Assembly (NCBI RefSeq): GCF_018860705.1
Contig: NZ_JAHKQA010000031.1
Coordinates: 345 to 64,344, forward strand
Direction: 5' to 3'
Length of the DNA stretch: 64,000 bases
Source of the DNA: Citreicella sp. C3M06
GTDB lineage: Bacteria > Pseudomonadota > Alphaproteobacteria > Rhodobacterales > Rhodobacteraceae
Of the stretch, positions 25,836-34,457 are shown piece after piece. The number at the start of each line of letters is the position of its first letter. Positions within the stretch are counted from its first letter, which is position 1. The position numbers and the translations under genes are program-made. The notes beneath the pieces are model-generated. The model searched no databases, had not been told where the DNA came from, and saw only the letters and a list, made by a program, of their open reading frames with translations.

Positions 25836-26888
25836 TCACTGTGCGGCGCGGGAAAAGCCCTCGAAGAAAGCGTCGAAATGCTCTGATTGCCCGGCCAGCA
25901 TGTCCAGCACCTGCATCGCCTGCGCCGACAGGCGCCCCTCGACGCGCGCGCGCATGACCGGCCAGTCCGCCCGGCGCTCCGCCCCTTCGGCATAAAGCGC
26001 CTCGGATAACTCGCGCAGCGGCGTGGCCCGCGGCGCACGGGTAAAGCCCATCCGCCCGGCAGCCTGCGGCTTGCGGAAGGCCACGCCCCCCGCCACCGCC
26101 GCGTGCCAGTGGCACACGAGGTAATCGTGATAATCATCGGCGATGTTAACGTGATCGCTGGTCTCGACGGTGAACATCTGGGTTTCGCGCTCGAGCCAGG
26201 CCGTCCAGAGCGGCGGCGGGGTTTCGCCCGCGTGGCGCAGCGCGATGCAGATCTCGGACAGCAGGTCGGAATTTTGCTCGAGGAACGCGAGGTTGCCGGC
26301 GAAATGCAGGCTGGTGATGGCGCGCGCGTCCAGCTGCGGGTCGCGGCGGCCATATTCGCCAAGGTAATAGACGATATGGGTCAGCTCGTAGGCGGCCTTC
26401 TTGTTGGGCAGCGTGAAGGTGGCGTTGCGAGCGCAGAAAGCGCGCAGCCGATCCTCGAGCCCGGCATCGTCCGACGCCTGAAAACCGCGCCGTGCGAGCA
26501 GCCGGCGCGCTTCCATGCGCTGAAGGTCCGACAGCTCGGCCCCGGCAAGGTCGTCGCGCTGCGCGGTGGCACAAAGCCGCGCGCCGATGTCGCCGCCCAT
26601 GCCCAGATCTTCGAGATCGAGCACCATGGACAACAAGAAGCGATAATATTGCGGGAAGAAGGCCATGCGCTCTTCGGCCCCGGCGAGAAACCCCGCGTGC
26701 ACCTCAAGCGCCGCGCGCGGCACCGCGGTGCCGGTGCATTCCAGGATGTTCAGAAGCTCGGCGTTTTCCTTGAGCCAGAACGCGTCCTCCTGCCGCCTGC
26801 GGTGGTTGGCAAAACTGTCCAGCAGCGCGTGAAGGCCGTCTTCATGTCGGGGCGCGGGCTGCGGACGAAGGGCGATGACGTTGCTCAT
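25836..26888 (-). CDS. helical His-rich protein of unknown function, partner of the Cys-repeat gene
   Basis: A 350-residue soluble protein with no signal peptide or membrane segment; almost the whole length after residue 15 looks alpha-helical. Histidines and acids recur at helix-like positions: ELTHIVYYLGEYG (His171), TSLHFAGN (His195), ALRHAGE (His219), and DDYHDYLVCHWHAA (His254, His260, His262), which could bind a metal or heme. I do not recognise a named enzyme. The motif ELTH-aromatic-aromatic-Leu recalls helical proteins of some peptide-biosynthesis clusters, but that is recollection and weak. The gene lies 120 bases after the repeat-protein gene on the same strand, with GGAGG before its ATG and a strong hairpin between the two, so it is likely made from the same transcript at a different level. 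Confidence 0.75.
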   Translation of the reverse strand: MSNVIALRPQPAPRHEDGLHALLDSFANHRRRQEDAFWLKENAELLNILECTGTAVPRAALEVHAGFLAGAEERMAFFPQYYRFLLSMVLDLEDLGMGGDIGARLCATAQRDDLAGAELSDLQRMEARRLLARRGFQASDDAGLEDRLRAFCARNATFTLPNKKAAYELTHIVYYLGEYGRRDPQLDARAITSLHFAGNLAFLEQNSDLLSEICIALRHAGETPPPLWTAWLERETQMFTVETSDHVNIADDYHDYLVCHWHAAVAGGVAFRKPQAAGRMGFTRAPRATPLRELSEALYAEGAERRADWPVMRARVEGRLSAQAMQVLDMLAGQSEHFDAFFEGFSRAAQ

Positions 26889-26933
26889 GGCGAACCTCCG
26901 GGCGGGAACTTTTGGCTGAAATCTCGGGGCTGG

Positions 26934-26959
26934 CAGGGTGCAGCCGTGACTGCACCCTG
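26934..26959 (-). promoter_or_regulatory. strong intercistronic hairpin (possible attenuator or processing site)
   Basis: CAGGGTGCAG at 26934-26943 pairs perfectly with CTGCACCCTG at 26950-26959 around the 6-base loop CCGTGA. It lies in the 120-base gap between the Cys-repeat gene and the helical-protein gene. No T run follows on the minus strand, so it is more likely to slow transcription or protect the upstream mRNA than to end transcription completely. A weaker pair, GAGCGC/GCGCTC at 26970-27010, flanks the stop codon of the repeat gene. Confidence 0.6.
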
Positions 26960-27008
26960 AATGGCTTGCGAGCGCCTCGCCCGACAGGGCGCCCGCAGCG
27001 GGGAGCGC

Positions 27009-27362
27009 TCAGGCGCAGCTGGTCGCGGTGGCGCTCAGCTCGGCGGGAGCCGCGCAGGAGGTGGCGGTCGCGGTCAGCTCGGCGCTCACGGCGCAGCTGG
27101 TGGCGGTGGCTTCAAGCCCAGCCGGAGTGGCGCAGGAGGTGAAGGCCGAGGTCAGCTCGGAGGTCACGGCGCAGCTGGTGGCGGTGGCTTCAAGGCCGAC
27201 CGGCGTGGCGCAGGAGGTGAAGGCCGAGGTCAGCTCAGAGATCACGGCGCAGCTGGTTGCGGTGGCTTCAAGCCCAGCCGGCGCGGCGCAGGAGGTGAAG
27301 GCCGAGGTCAGCTCGGACGGGGCGGCGCAGGAGGTGAAGGCCGAGGTCAGCTCGGACGGGGC
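27009..27362 (-). repeat. 39-bp tandem repeat array inside the Cys-repeat gene
   Basis: Nine 39-bp units, in frame, encode the 13-residue repeats. Neighbouring units are nearly identical at the DNA level within each sub-type (for example the two adjacent units ending near 27362 and 27323), so copy number has probably changed by slippage or unequal recombination. Confidence 0.85.
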
Positions 27363-27527
27363 GGCGCAGGACGTGGCCATCTCGACGGCATTGCCGCAAA
27401 ACAGGTCGATTGCGCTCATCGGACGGGCACAGGACGTGACCATTTCGACGGCATCGCCGGAAAAGGCATCTGCACCGAAAACATCAACGATTTCTTCAGA
27501 AACCAGCTGCTTGAGTACTGCGGACAT
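27009..27527 (-). CDS. Cys-repeat protein: nine tandem 13-residue units ending Thr-Ser-Cys-Ala
   Basis: A 172-residue protein. Residues 1-55 are a non-repeating head (MSAVLKQLVSEEIVDVFGAD, helical and acidic) that already contains VEMVTSCA and VEMATSCA. Residues 56-172 are exactly nine 13-residue repeats with consensus xPxxLxxxxTSCA. Two sub-types alternate: SELTSAFTSCA and GLEATATSCA, with two hybrids at the end. Cysteines fall at 54, 67, 80, 93, 106, 119, 132, 145, 158 and 171, spaced exactly 13; Cys33 and Cys44 are extra. The protein ends on the last repeat. There is no signal peptide or membrane segment. The layout (acidic helical leader, many short cores with Ser/Thr next to Cys) is like a multicore precursor of a modified peptide, but no known modifying enzyme is nearby. 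A metal-binding or redox Cys array is the alternative. The ATG at 27527 has AAGGGG upstream. Confidence 0.85.
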   Translation of the reverse strand: MSAVLKQLVSEEIVDVFGADAFSGDAVEMVTSCARPMSAIDLFCGNAVEMATSCAAPSELTSAFTSCAAPSELTSAFTSCAAPAGLEATATSCAVISELTSAFTSCATPVGLEATATSCAVTSELTSAFTSCATPAGLEATATSCAVSAELTATATSCAAPAELSATATSCA

Positions 27528-27618
27528 TGGGAACCCCTTGATTGACTGAATTGTTCAGGTGGGTTCAGGGTTTCTTTTTTAACGGGTTTCTGACAATATG
27601 GTTTCTTCCATAGGTTGA

Positions 27619-27648
27619 ATTATACACAGGTTCTCCACATGCAGTGAA
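27619..27648 (-). promoter_or_regulatory. candidate sigma-70-type promoter for the Cys-repeat operon
   Basis: On the minus strand TTCACT (27648-27643) and a perfect TATAAT (27624-27619) are 18 bases apart. Transcription would start near 27612 and leave an 85-base leader before the ATG at 27527. The -10 box overlaps the DnaA box TTATACACA on the other strand. Confidence 0.45.
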
Positions 27649-27714
27649 ACTGCCAGAAGGCGAGTAAAAAACAAAAATCATCCTTCCCCACAGAATGATA
27701 ATTTCTGTGGATAA
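27620..27714. promoter_or_regulatory. cluster of DnaA-box sequences
   Basis: Perfect boxes are TTATACACA on plus (27620-27628) and TTATCCACA on minus (27714-27706). TTCTCCACA at 27631-27639 has one mismatch and TTCCCCACA at 27684-27692 has two. All lie in an AT-rich island. Function (origin-like element, DnaA titration or DnaA control of the neighbouring promoter) is inferred. Confidence 0.5.
27688..27710. repeat. 8-bp inverted repeat
   Basis: CCACAGAA (27688-27695) and TTCTGTGG (27703-27710) are perfect inverted arms around TGATAAT. The right arm is part of the perfect minus-strand DnaA box. It could be an operator for a dimeric regulator. Confidence 0.6.
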
Positions 27715-27852
27715 AGTTTTGCGGCCTGTTTTCAGGTCGAGATTTGTCCAATCTAACGCTACGTTACCCTGCGAATCACACCTCTGAACCGTCGCGCCCT
27801 TGCCCCCGAGCCGCGCATCGGCGATAGGGTTTGCGACATCGCGGAGGGCCCC

Positions 27853-28632
27853 ATGAAGATCGCAACCTTCAACATCAACGGCATCAAGGCCCGCATCGAG
27901 GCCCTCACCGACTGGCTGAACGAGGCCGCGCCCGACGTCGCGCTGCTTCAGGAAATCAAGTCGGTCGACGAGGGCTTCCCCCGCGCCCATTTCGAAGATC
28001 TCGGCTGGCAGGTGGAAACCCACGGCCAGAAAGGCTTCAACGGGGTCGCGATCCTGTCGAAACTGCCGCTCGAGGATGTCACCCGCGGCCTGCCCGGTGA
28101 TGACAGCGACGAGCAGGCGCGCTGGATCGAGGCGACGGTGATCGGCACGCAGGCCGTGCGGCTGTGCGGGCTGTACCTGCCCAACGGCAACCCGGCGCCG
28201 GGGCCGAAATACGATTACAAGCTGGCGTGGATGGACAGGCTCGAAACCCGCGCACGCCAGCTGTTGAAGGACGAGATGCCCGCCATCATGGCCGGCGATT
28301 ACAACGTCATCCCGCAAGCCGAAGACGCTGCCAAACCGGAAGCCTGGCTTGAGGACGCGCTGTACCTGCCGCAGACCCGCGCCGCCTTTCGCCGCATCCT
28401 GAACCTTGGCTTCACCGAAGCGTTTCGCAGCACTCACCCCGGCGCGGGGCATTACAGCTTCTGGGATTATCAGGCCGGTGCGTGGCAGCGGAACAATGGC
28501 ATCCGCATCGATCACCTGCTGATGACCCCGCAGGCCGCCGACCTGCTCGAAGAGGTGGCGATCGACAAGGATATTCGCGGGCGCGACAAACCGTCGGATC
28601 ACGTGCCGGTCTGGGTCAGACTGGCCTGCTGA
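27853..28632 (+). CDS. xth: exodeoxyribonuclease III
   Basis: AP endonuclease and 3' exonuclease of base-excision repair, 259 residues. Active-site segments of the exonuclease/endonuclease/phosphatase fold are visible: FNINGIKAR, LLQEIK (metal-binding Glu), YLPNGN, AGDYNV and SDHVPV with the catalytic His. The N-terminal MKIATFNINGIKAR fixes the start at 27853 with GGAGGGCCCC upstream. It stands alone with a bolA-type gene following 80 bases later. Confidence 0.94.
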   Translation: MKIATFNINGIKARIEALTDWLNEAAPDVALLQEIKSVDEGFPRAHFEDLGWQVETHGQKGFNGVAILSKLPLEDVTRGLPGDDSDEQARWIEATVIGTQAVRLCGLYLPNGNPAPGPKYDYKLAWMDRLETRARQLLKDEMPAIMAGDYNVIPQAEDAAKPEAWLEDALYLPQTRAAFRRILNLGFTEAFRSTHPGAGHYSFWDYQAGAWQRNNGIRIDHLLMTPQAADLLEEVAIDKDIRGRDKPSDHVPVWVRLAC

Positions 28633-28711
28633 GCAGCGGCGCACCGCTTGCGCCCCGGCCTTGTGGCGCTTACATCTGAATCGACAGGACAGATAGCGGA
28701 GTACCCACGCA

Positions 28712-28954
28712 ATGGCCATCGAAGCGACGGAGATCGAGCAGCTGATCAAGGCTGCCTTCCCCGAGGCACGCGTCACCATTACCGACCTTGCAGGCGACGG
28801 AAACCATTACGCCGCCGAGGTCATCGACGAGAGCTTTCGTGGCAAGAACCGTGTCCAGCAGCAGCGCGCGGTCTACGCCGCGCTGAAGGGCAAGATGGAT
28901 GGCAACAACGGCGAATTGCACGCCCTTGCGCTGACCACCAAGGCCCCCGAATAA
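28712..28954 (+). CDS. BolA-family protein
   Basis: An 80-residue protein with the BolA fold (DGNHYAAEVIDESFRGKNRVQQQ). BolA proteins bind monothiol glutaredoxins and help handle 2Fe-2S clusters and iron sensing. A CGFS glutaredoxin gene follows 72 bases later, the usual partner, so the two very likely act together. His in GDGNHY is in the position of the conserved cluster-binding residue. Confidence 0.92.
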   Translation: MAIEATEIEQLIKAAFPEARVTITDLAGDGNHYAAEVIDESFRGKNRVQQQRAVYAALKGKMDGNNGELHALALTTKAPE

Positions 28955-29026
28955 GCCTGGCCCGCCCCTTGCTTGTCCCAACACGACGCAGCGGCTTGCC
29001 GCCTGCCCCCGAGACCGGAGAATGAC

Positions 29027-29389
29027 ATGACCGACGCAAAGACGACGATCGAAGACACCGTGAAGGCCAACGATGTTGTGCTGTTCATGAAAGGCACCAA
29101 GTCGATGCCGCAATGCGGCTTTTCCAGCCGCGTCGCAGGCGTGCTGAATTACATGGGCGTGGAATTCCACGATGTGAACGTGCTGGCGGATGACGGCATC
29201 CGTCAGGGCATCAAGGATTATTCCGACTGGCCGACGATTCCGCAGCTTTACATCAAGGGCGAATTCGTCGGCGGCTGCGACATCATCACCGAGATGACCC
29301 TGTCTGGCGAGCTTGACAAGCTGTTCGAGGACAGCGGCGTCACCTACGACAAGGACGCCGCGGAAAAGATCCGCGAAGCCAACGCCTGA
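29027..29389 (+). CDS. grxD: monothiol glutaredoxin, Grx4 type
   Basis: A 120-residue carrier of 2Fe-2S clusters. The single-Cys active site CGFS has Cys30, followed by [19 protein letters not shown], the glutathione-binding part. The start at 29027 gives a normal length; GGAG lies 10 bases upstream. It is the last gene of bolA-grxD and is followed by a terminator. Confidence 0.94.
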   Translation: MTDAKTTIEDTVKANDVVLFMKGTKSMPQCGFSSRVAGVLNYMGVEFHDVNVLADDGIRQGIKDYSDWPTIPQLYIKGEFVGGCDIITEMTLSGELDKLFEDSGVTYDKDAAEKIREANA

Positions 29390-29397
29390 GACCTTGA

Positions 29398-29427
29398 AAG
29401 CCCTCCGCAGCGCGGGGGGCTTTTTTC
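29398..29427 (+). terminator. rho-independent terminator after grxD
   Basis: AAGCCCTCCG (29398-29407) pairs with CGGGGGGCTT (29413-29422) with one G-U, followed by six T residues, 10 bases after the grxD stop. Confidence 0.9.
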
Positions 29428-29446
29428 TGGCCCGCTCGCGGCGAGG

Positions 29447-29896
29447 TCAGCTGTTGGGCTCTTCATCGACGCCCTGTTCCTTCAGCGCGTCGATGACCTC
29501 TTTGGGCATGTAGGTCTCGTCATGCTTGGCGAGGATTTCCGACGCGCGGAACACGCCGTCGATATATTGCCCGGTGCCGACCACGCCCTGATTTTCGGCA
29601 AACAGATCCGGCAGTACCCCGGCAAACACCACCGGCACGCTGGCACCGCCATCGGTCACCACAAAGCGCACCTCGTGCCCGTCGCCGCGCACCACCGAGC
29701 CGATCTCAACCAGCCCGCCGATGCGGAAGGTCTCGTTCGGGCTGGGCGGTGTCTCCATCACCTGACTGGGCGAGCGGAAATAGTTGATGCCATCGCGCAT
29801 CGCATAGCCGATCAGCCCGCTGGACACGGCCAAGGCCACCACGGCCAGCGCGATCACCTGAATCCGGCGTTGCTTTTTCAGCGATCTGAGCGACAT
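29447..29896 (-). CDS. ccmE: cytochrome c maturation protein CcmE
   Basis: Periplasmic heme chaperone that binds heme covalently and hands it to apocytochromes c. 149 residues with one N-terminal membrane anchor (VIALAVVALAVSSGLIGYAM) and an OB-fold domain. The heme-linking His125 is in AKHDETYMP, with Tyr129 in the HxxxY pattern. The start at 29896 has AAGGAGG upstream. No other ccm gene is nearby, so it is split from the rest of the maturation operon. Confidence 0.93.
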   Translation of the reverse strand: MSLRSLKKQRRIQVIALAVVALAVSSGLIGYAMRDGINYFRSPSQVMETPPSPNETFRIGGLVEIGSVVRGDGHEVRFVVTDGGASVPVVFAGVLPDLFAENQGVVGTGQYIDGVFRASEILAKHDETYMPKEVIDALKEQGVDEEPNS

Positions 29897-29984
29897 GGGC
29901 AGTCCTCCTTGGGCGGATTTTGTCGGGTATCCCCCGTTCACGAGTCAATATGGCTTTGGTCGCGCCACCGGTCTGTGACCGGGA

Positions 29985-30797
29985 TCAAGCCGCGCGAAAT
30001 GTGATTTCGCGCCGCAGGAACCGTGTGGCATGACCCGAGACCTTGCGCGGATCGCCGGTGGTCAGGAACATCGCCTCGCTGCCAGTGCCCAGCATGGCCG
30101 GATGGCGCGCCAGATAGTCGGCCAGCGACTCGGCCACGAGATTGGCCTGCGAATAGACCGTAACATCGGGCCCCAGCGCGTCCTGAAAGATATCCTCCAT
30201 CAGCGGGTAATGGGTGCAGCCAAGGATCGCCGCCTGCGGCTTGGGCATCTTGCGCAACAGCGCGTCGACATGGCTGCGCACCAGCGCCTCGGCAAGGATC
30301 ATGTCGCCTTCCTCGATGGCATCGACCAGCCCGCCGCAGGCTTGCGCCTCGACATCGACGCCAATGGCGCGAAACGCCAACTCGCGCTGAAAGGCGCGGC
30401 TGCGCACCGTGGCCGGGGTCGCGAACAGCGCCACGTGCTGCACGCCAACCTCGCGGGGCGGCGAATTGTCACCCCACTGGCGCTGGGTCATCGCCTCGAT
30501 CAGCGGCACGAACACGCCCAGTACCCGCTTGTCGCGCGGTATCCAGTTTTCCTGCATTCGGCGCAGCGCCGCGGCGCTGGCGGTGTTGCAGGCCAGAATC
30601 ACCAGATCGCAGCCCGCCTCCCACAGCCGTTCCACCGCCTTGGTGGTCAGCTCGTAAATATCATCCGCATCGCGCACGCCATAAGGCGCATGGGCGCTGT
30701 CAGCGAAATAGACAAAGGGCACATCCGGCAGACGCTTTTGCACCTTGTCCAGAACGGTCAGCCCGCCCAGCCCCGAATCGAACACACCAACCGCCAT
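29985..30797 (-). CDS. murI: glutamate racemase
   Basis: Makes D-glutamate for peptidoglycan. 270 residues. The two catalytic cysteines are in [10 protein letters not shown] and LGCTHYPLM, and the N-terminal [15 protein letters not shown] is the family signature. The start at 30797 has AGGAGAT 7 bases upstream. Confidence 0.94.
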   Translation of the reverse strand: MAVGVFDSGLGGLTVLDKVQKRLPDVPFVYFADSAHAPYGVRDADDIYELTTKAVERLWEAGCDLVILACNTASAAALRRMQENWIPRDKRVLGVFVPLIEAMTQRQWGDNSPPREVGVQHVALFATPATVRSRAFQRELAFRAIGVDVEAQACGGLVDAIEEGDMILAEALVRSHVDALLRKMPKPQAAILGCTHYPLMEDIFQDALGPDVTVYSQANLVAESLADYLARHPAMLGTGSEAMFLTTGDPRKVSGHATRFLRREITFRAA

Positions 30798-30862
30798 GGG
30801 CGCATCTCCTGCCTTGCCTCGCATCGTTCTTACGAGGCTTCGGCAGGAGAATCCATTGCCAC

Positions 30863-33800
30863 CTACTCGGCAGCGCGCGCCATGCCGCTGCCCCCGGCGC
30901 GGATCACCGCCAGCAGCTCTTCGCGCCGCTTGGCGGCCTCGCGTTCGTTGGCCTCCTTGACCGGGCCAAAGCCGCGGATCTGTAGCGGCAGCAGAGCCAG
31001 CGCAAGGATCGCATCGCGGGTCTCAGGCGTCAGCAGGGGCAGCGCCTCGGCCATGTCCTGTTCGTACTGGGTGATCAGCGCCCGTTCCATGCGCCGCTCG
31101 GCGGTGCGCCCGAACGGGTCCAGCGGCGTGCCGCGCAGGAATTTCAGCCTTGCCAGCAGGCCAAAGGCGCGCAGCATCCCCTCGCCATAGGTCCGTTTGA
31201 CCGGCCGCCCGTCCGAGCCGATCTTGCTCAGCAGCGGCGGCGCAAGGTGGAACTGCATCTCGAAGCCGTCTTCAAAGGCCTGCTTTGCCTTGTCGCGGGT
31301 TTCCAGATGCAGACGGGCCACCTCGTACTCGTCCTTGTAGGACAACAGCTTGTGGTACCCCTTGGCGACCGCCTCGCGCAGCGGCTCATCTTTGATCGGC
31401 GTCAGCATGGCGCGGAAGCGGCGCGCAAGACGCCGGTTCTGGTAGCGCGTCAGGTGGGCCTCGCGATAGGTGATCTTCTCCTCGGTGGTCTTGGGTTCGC
31501 CCGTCACCGTCGGCGTCGGCGTCACCATGCGGCTGGCCTGCTCCGGGTGCAGCATTGCCCAGCGGCCGATCTCGAAGGCGCGCAGGTTCTTGTCCACCGC
31601 CGTCCCGTTGAGGCGGATCGCCTCGCCGATGGCGTCATGCGGCAAAGGCACCAGCCCCTGCTGCCACGCCGCACCAAGGATCATCATATTGGAAAAGATC
31701 GAATCCCCCATGGTGATCCGCGCCAGCTCGGTGGCATCGAACAGCGCCACGCGCTCTTGCAGCCGCGCCTCCAGCGACAGCTTCAGCCGGTCGTTGGGAA
31801 TGTGGAACTCCGGGTTGCGGGTGAATTCGCCGGTGACGCTCTCATGGGCGTTGACCACCGCGCCGGTGCGCCCGGTCCGGGTGAGGCCAAGCGTCTTTGA
31901 CCCGGCGCTGACCACCAGATCGCCGCCGATCAGCGCATCCGCCTCGCCAATGGCGACGCGCACGGCGCTGATGTCTTCGGGGCGGTTGGCCAGCCGCAAA
32001 TGGATATGCACCGCGCCGCCTTTCTGCGCGAGGCCTGCCATTTCCATCATCCCCGCGCCAAGCCCGGCGACCTGCGCCGCCTGCGCCAGCACCGCGCCGA
32101 TGGTGACAACGCCGGTGCCGCCAACGCCGGTGATCACCACGTTATGGGTGCCCTTTATCACCGGCAGCTGTGGCAATGGCATGTCTGGCAGATCCAGCGC
32201 GGCGGTTTCCCCCTTGCGGATCTTTGCCCCATTCAAGGTTACGAAGGACGGGCAAGACCCCTTGAGGCAAGAGAAATCCTTGTTGCAGCTCGACTGGTCG
32301 ATGGCCCGCTTGCGTCCCAGTTCGGTTTCCACCGGCACGATGGACACACAATTCGATTGCACCCCACAATCTCCGCAGCCCTCACAGACATCGGTGTTGA
32401 TGAACACGCGCTGGTCCGGGTCTGGGAACTTGCCACGCTTGCGGCGGCGGCGCTTTTCGGCGGCGCAGGTCTGGATATACAGGATCGCGCTCACACCGGG
32501 GATTTTTGAGCAGCGCTCCTGCACCGCCTGCATCTCGGCGCGTTCATGTTTTTCAATGCCTTGCGGAAAGCGGCTAAAGTCGACCTCTTCCTTTTCGTCA
32601 TAGACCACGACAAGGTGTTTGACCCCCATCGCCAGCAATTCGCGGGCGATGCGATCCGCCGTCAGCCCGCCCTCGTTGGGCTGACCGCCGGTCATGGCGA
32701 CGGCGTCGTTATAGAGGATCTTGTAGGTGATATTGGTGCCCGCGGCCAGCGCCGCACGGATCGCAAGCGAGCCGGAATGGTTGTAAGTTCCATCGCCAAG
32801 GTTCTGAAACACATGGTTTCTTGTGGAAAACGGCGCTTCGCCGATCCAGTTGGCGCCCTCGGCCCCCATATGGGTAAAACCGGTGGTCTCACGGTCCATC
32901 CATTGCACCATGTAATGGCAGCCGATGCCGGCATAGGCGCGCGCGCCCTCGGGCAGCTTGGTCGATGTATTATGCGGGCAGCCCGAACAGAAATACGGCA
33001 ACCGCGCCGCGATCTCGGGCGCGTTGTCAGATTTCCTAGCCTGTTCAATCGATTGCAGACCGGCCTTGATGCGATCCGTGCCGCGCCCTTCGTCAAGCAG
33101 GATCTTGCCGAGCCGCTCTGCGATCATGATCGGATCCAGCGCGCCCTGCGTCGGGAACAATTCCGGCCCGTGCATGGACCCCGCGCCGCCGCCAATGTGC
33201 CAGCCATAGACGCGCCGGCCGCGGCGGTCGTCAAAGATCGCTTCCTTGACCTGAATTTCGATCAGCTTGCGCTTTTCCTCGACCACCACGATCAGGTCCA
33301 GCCCTTCGGCCCAGTCGTGAAAGCCCAGCATGTCCAGCGGAAAGGTCTGCCCGACCTTGTAGGTGGTGAGGCCCAGCCGCTCGGCCTCGGCTTCGTCGAT
33401 GCCCAGCAAGGACAGCGCGTGCAGCAGATCGAGCCAGTTCTTGCCCGCCGCGACAAAGCCGATCTTGGCCCCCGGCTTGCCCCACATGCGCTTGTCCATG
33501 CGGTTGGCATGGGAAAACGCCTCGGCGGCAAAGCGTTTGTAATCGATGATGCGCTTTTCCTGCGCGTGGGGCGTGTCGCCGAGCCGGATGTTCAGCCCGC
33601 CCTCGGGCATGTCGAAGTCGGGCACCACCAGCGACATGCGATCCGGGCGGCCATCGACCACCGCCGTCGCCTCGACCGTATCCTTCATGGTATTGAGACC
33701 GACCCAGACCCCGGCAAAGCGCGACAGCGCCCAGGCATAGACGCCGTAATCAAGGATCTCCTGCACCCCCGCTGGCGACACCACCGGCATATAGGTATCG

Positions 33801-34291
33801 ACCAGCGCCCATTCCGACTGGTGCAGCACCGTCGAGCTTTCGCCGGTATGATCGTCCCCCAGCGCCATGATGACGCCGCCATGTTTCGAGGTGCCCGCCA
33901 TATTGGCATGGCGCATCACGTCGCCGGATCGATCGACCCCCGGCCCCTTGCCGTACCACAGCCCGAACACGCCATCATAGCGCCCTTCGCCGCGCAGTTC
34001 GGCCTGTTGCGAGCCCCAGAGCGCGGTGGCGGCCAGATCTTCGTTCAGGCCTTCCTGAAAGCGGATGTCGGCGGCATCGAGGTATTTCTGCGCCCGCCGC
34101 ATCTGAATGTCGACCGACCCCAGCGGAGAGCCGCGATAGCCGGTACAATAGCCAGCGGTGTTTAGCCCGGCAGTAACGTCGCGCGCCTTCTGGATCAGCA
34201 TCAGCCGAACCAGCGCCTGCGTGCCGTTCAACAGCACCGGGGATTTTTCAAGATTGAAACGGTCATCGAGGGATATGGATTGCTTGGTCAT
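30863..34291 (-). CDS. indolepyruvate ferredoxin oxidoreductase, fused alpha-beta type
   Basis: A 1142-residue enzyme that oxidatively decarboxylates aryl (indole) pyruvates from aromatic amino acid breakdown to acyl-CoA, passing electrons to ferredoxin. In order: an N-terminal pyruvate:ferredoxin oxidoreductase-like domain (about 1-400), a thiamine-diphosphate region ([14 protein letters not shown] and [16 protein letters not shown]), a ferredoxin-like Cys cluster ([13 protein letters not shown], later [17 protein letters not shown]; about 625-690) and a gamma-type domain ([20 protein letters not shown]). The start at 34291 has GGGAGG upstream; longer upstream reading is unlike the family. 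It is divergent from a LysR regulator, a common control arrangement. Confidence 0.92.
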   Translation of the reverse strand: MTKQSISLDDRFNLEKSPVLLNGTQALVRLMLIQKARDVTAGLNTAGYCTGYRGSPLGSVDIQMRRAQKYLDAADIRFQEGLNEDLAATALWGSQQAELRGEGRYDGVFGLWYGKGPGVDRSGDVMRHANMAGTSKHGGVIMALGDDHTGESSTVLHQSEWALVDTYMPVVSPAGVQEILDYGVYAWALSRFAGVWVGLNTMKDTVEATAVVDGRPDRMSLVVPDFDMPEGGLNIRLGDTPHAQEKRIIDYKRFAAEAFSHANRMDKRMWGKPGAKIGFVAAGKNWLDLLHALSLLGIDEAEAERLGLTTYKVGQTFPLDMLGFHDWAEGLDLIVVVEEKRKLIEIQVKEAIFDDRRGRRVYGWHIGGGAGSMHGPELFPTQGALDPIMIAERLGKILLDEGRGTDRIKAGLQSIEQARKSDNAPEIAARLPYFCSGCPHNTSTKLPEGARAYAGIGCHYMVQWMDRETTGFTHMGAEGANWIGEAPFSTRNHVFQNLGDGTYNHSGSLAIRAALAAGTNITYKILYNDAVAMTGGQPNEGGLTADRIARELLAMGVKHLVVVYDEKEEVDFSRFPQGIEKHERAEMQAVQERCSKIPGVSAILYIQTCAAEKRRRRKRGKFPDPDQRVFINTDVCEGCGDCGVQSNCVSIVPVETELGRKRAIDQSSCNKDFSCLKGSCPSFVTLNGAKIRKGETAALDLPDMPLPQLPVIKGTHNVVITGVGGTGVVTIGAVLAQAAQVAGLGAGMMEMAGLAQKGGAVHIHLRLANRPEDISAVRVAIGEADALIGGDLVVSAGSKTLGLTRTGRTGAVVNAHESVTGEFTRNPEFHIPNDRLKLSLEARLQERVALFDATELARITMGDSIFSNMMILGAAWQQGLVPLPHDAIGEAIRLNGTAVDKNLRAFEIGRWAMLHPEQASRMVTPTPTVTGEPKTTEEKITYREAHLTRYQNRRLARRFRAMLTPIKDEPLREAVAKGYHKLLSYKDEYEVARLHLETRDKAKQAFEDGFEMQFHLAPPLLSKIGSDGRPVKRTYGEGMLRAFGLLARLKFLRGTPLDPFGRTAERRMERALITQYEQDMAEALPLLTPETRDAILALALLPLQIRGFGPVKEANEREAAKRREELLAVIRAGGSGMARAAE

Positions 34292-34322
34292 GGGCGCCTC
34301 CCGTCGCTCATTGCATGGGCAA

Positions 34323-34354
34323 TTGACCCTCATAATAGGTCAAAATCGCTGACC
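34323..34354. promoter_or_regulatory. candidate regulator-binding site between the oxidoreductase and LysR genes
   Basis: TTGACC (34323-34328) and GGTCAA (34338-34343) are perfect inverted arms 9 bases apart, and TGACC recurs at 34350. The site is in the 166-base divergent gap, and its T-N11-A-like centre fits a LysR-type box. Confidence 0.4.
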
Positions 34355-34457
34355 CTCCTAGGGATTTTTTGCACCTATACTGATGCCCCGGAAAGTGACG
34401 GTTCCCATTCACCCTTTGTGTCGTATACAAGTCGCGCGAGCGGGATTGGAAAACGTG

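Larger units (their letters stand above)
27528..27852. other. AT-rich intergenic region upstream of the Cys-repeat gene and xth
   Basis: 325 bases with no gene. The part from 27540 to 27780 is far more AT-rich than the surroundings (TTTCTTTTTTAACGGG near 27571, GAGTAAAAAACAAAAATC near 27662). It contains the candidate promoter for the Cys-repeat operon, two perfect DnaA boxes with two weaker ones, and an 8-bp inverted repeat. The last 70 bases before xth are GC-rich again. Confidence 0.6.

Noticed and set aside
26961-27545. Long plus-strand open frames through the Cys-repeat gene (Gly- and Ala-rich)
   Set aside because: They are mirror readings of the 39-bp repeats; no ribosome site precedes them and the composition is an artefact of GC-rich repeat DNA. 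The minus frame has a good start, leader and partner.
27620-27714. Firm call of a chromosomal replication origin
   Set aside because: Only two perfect DnaA boxes are present and the usual neighbouring genes are missing, so it is kept as a DnaA-box cluster.
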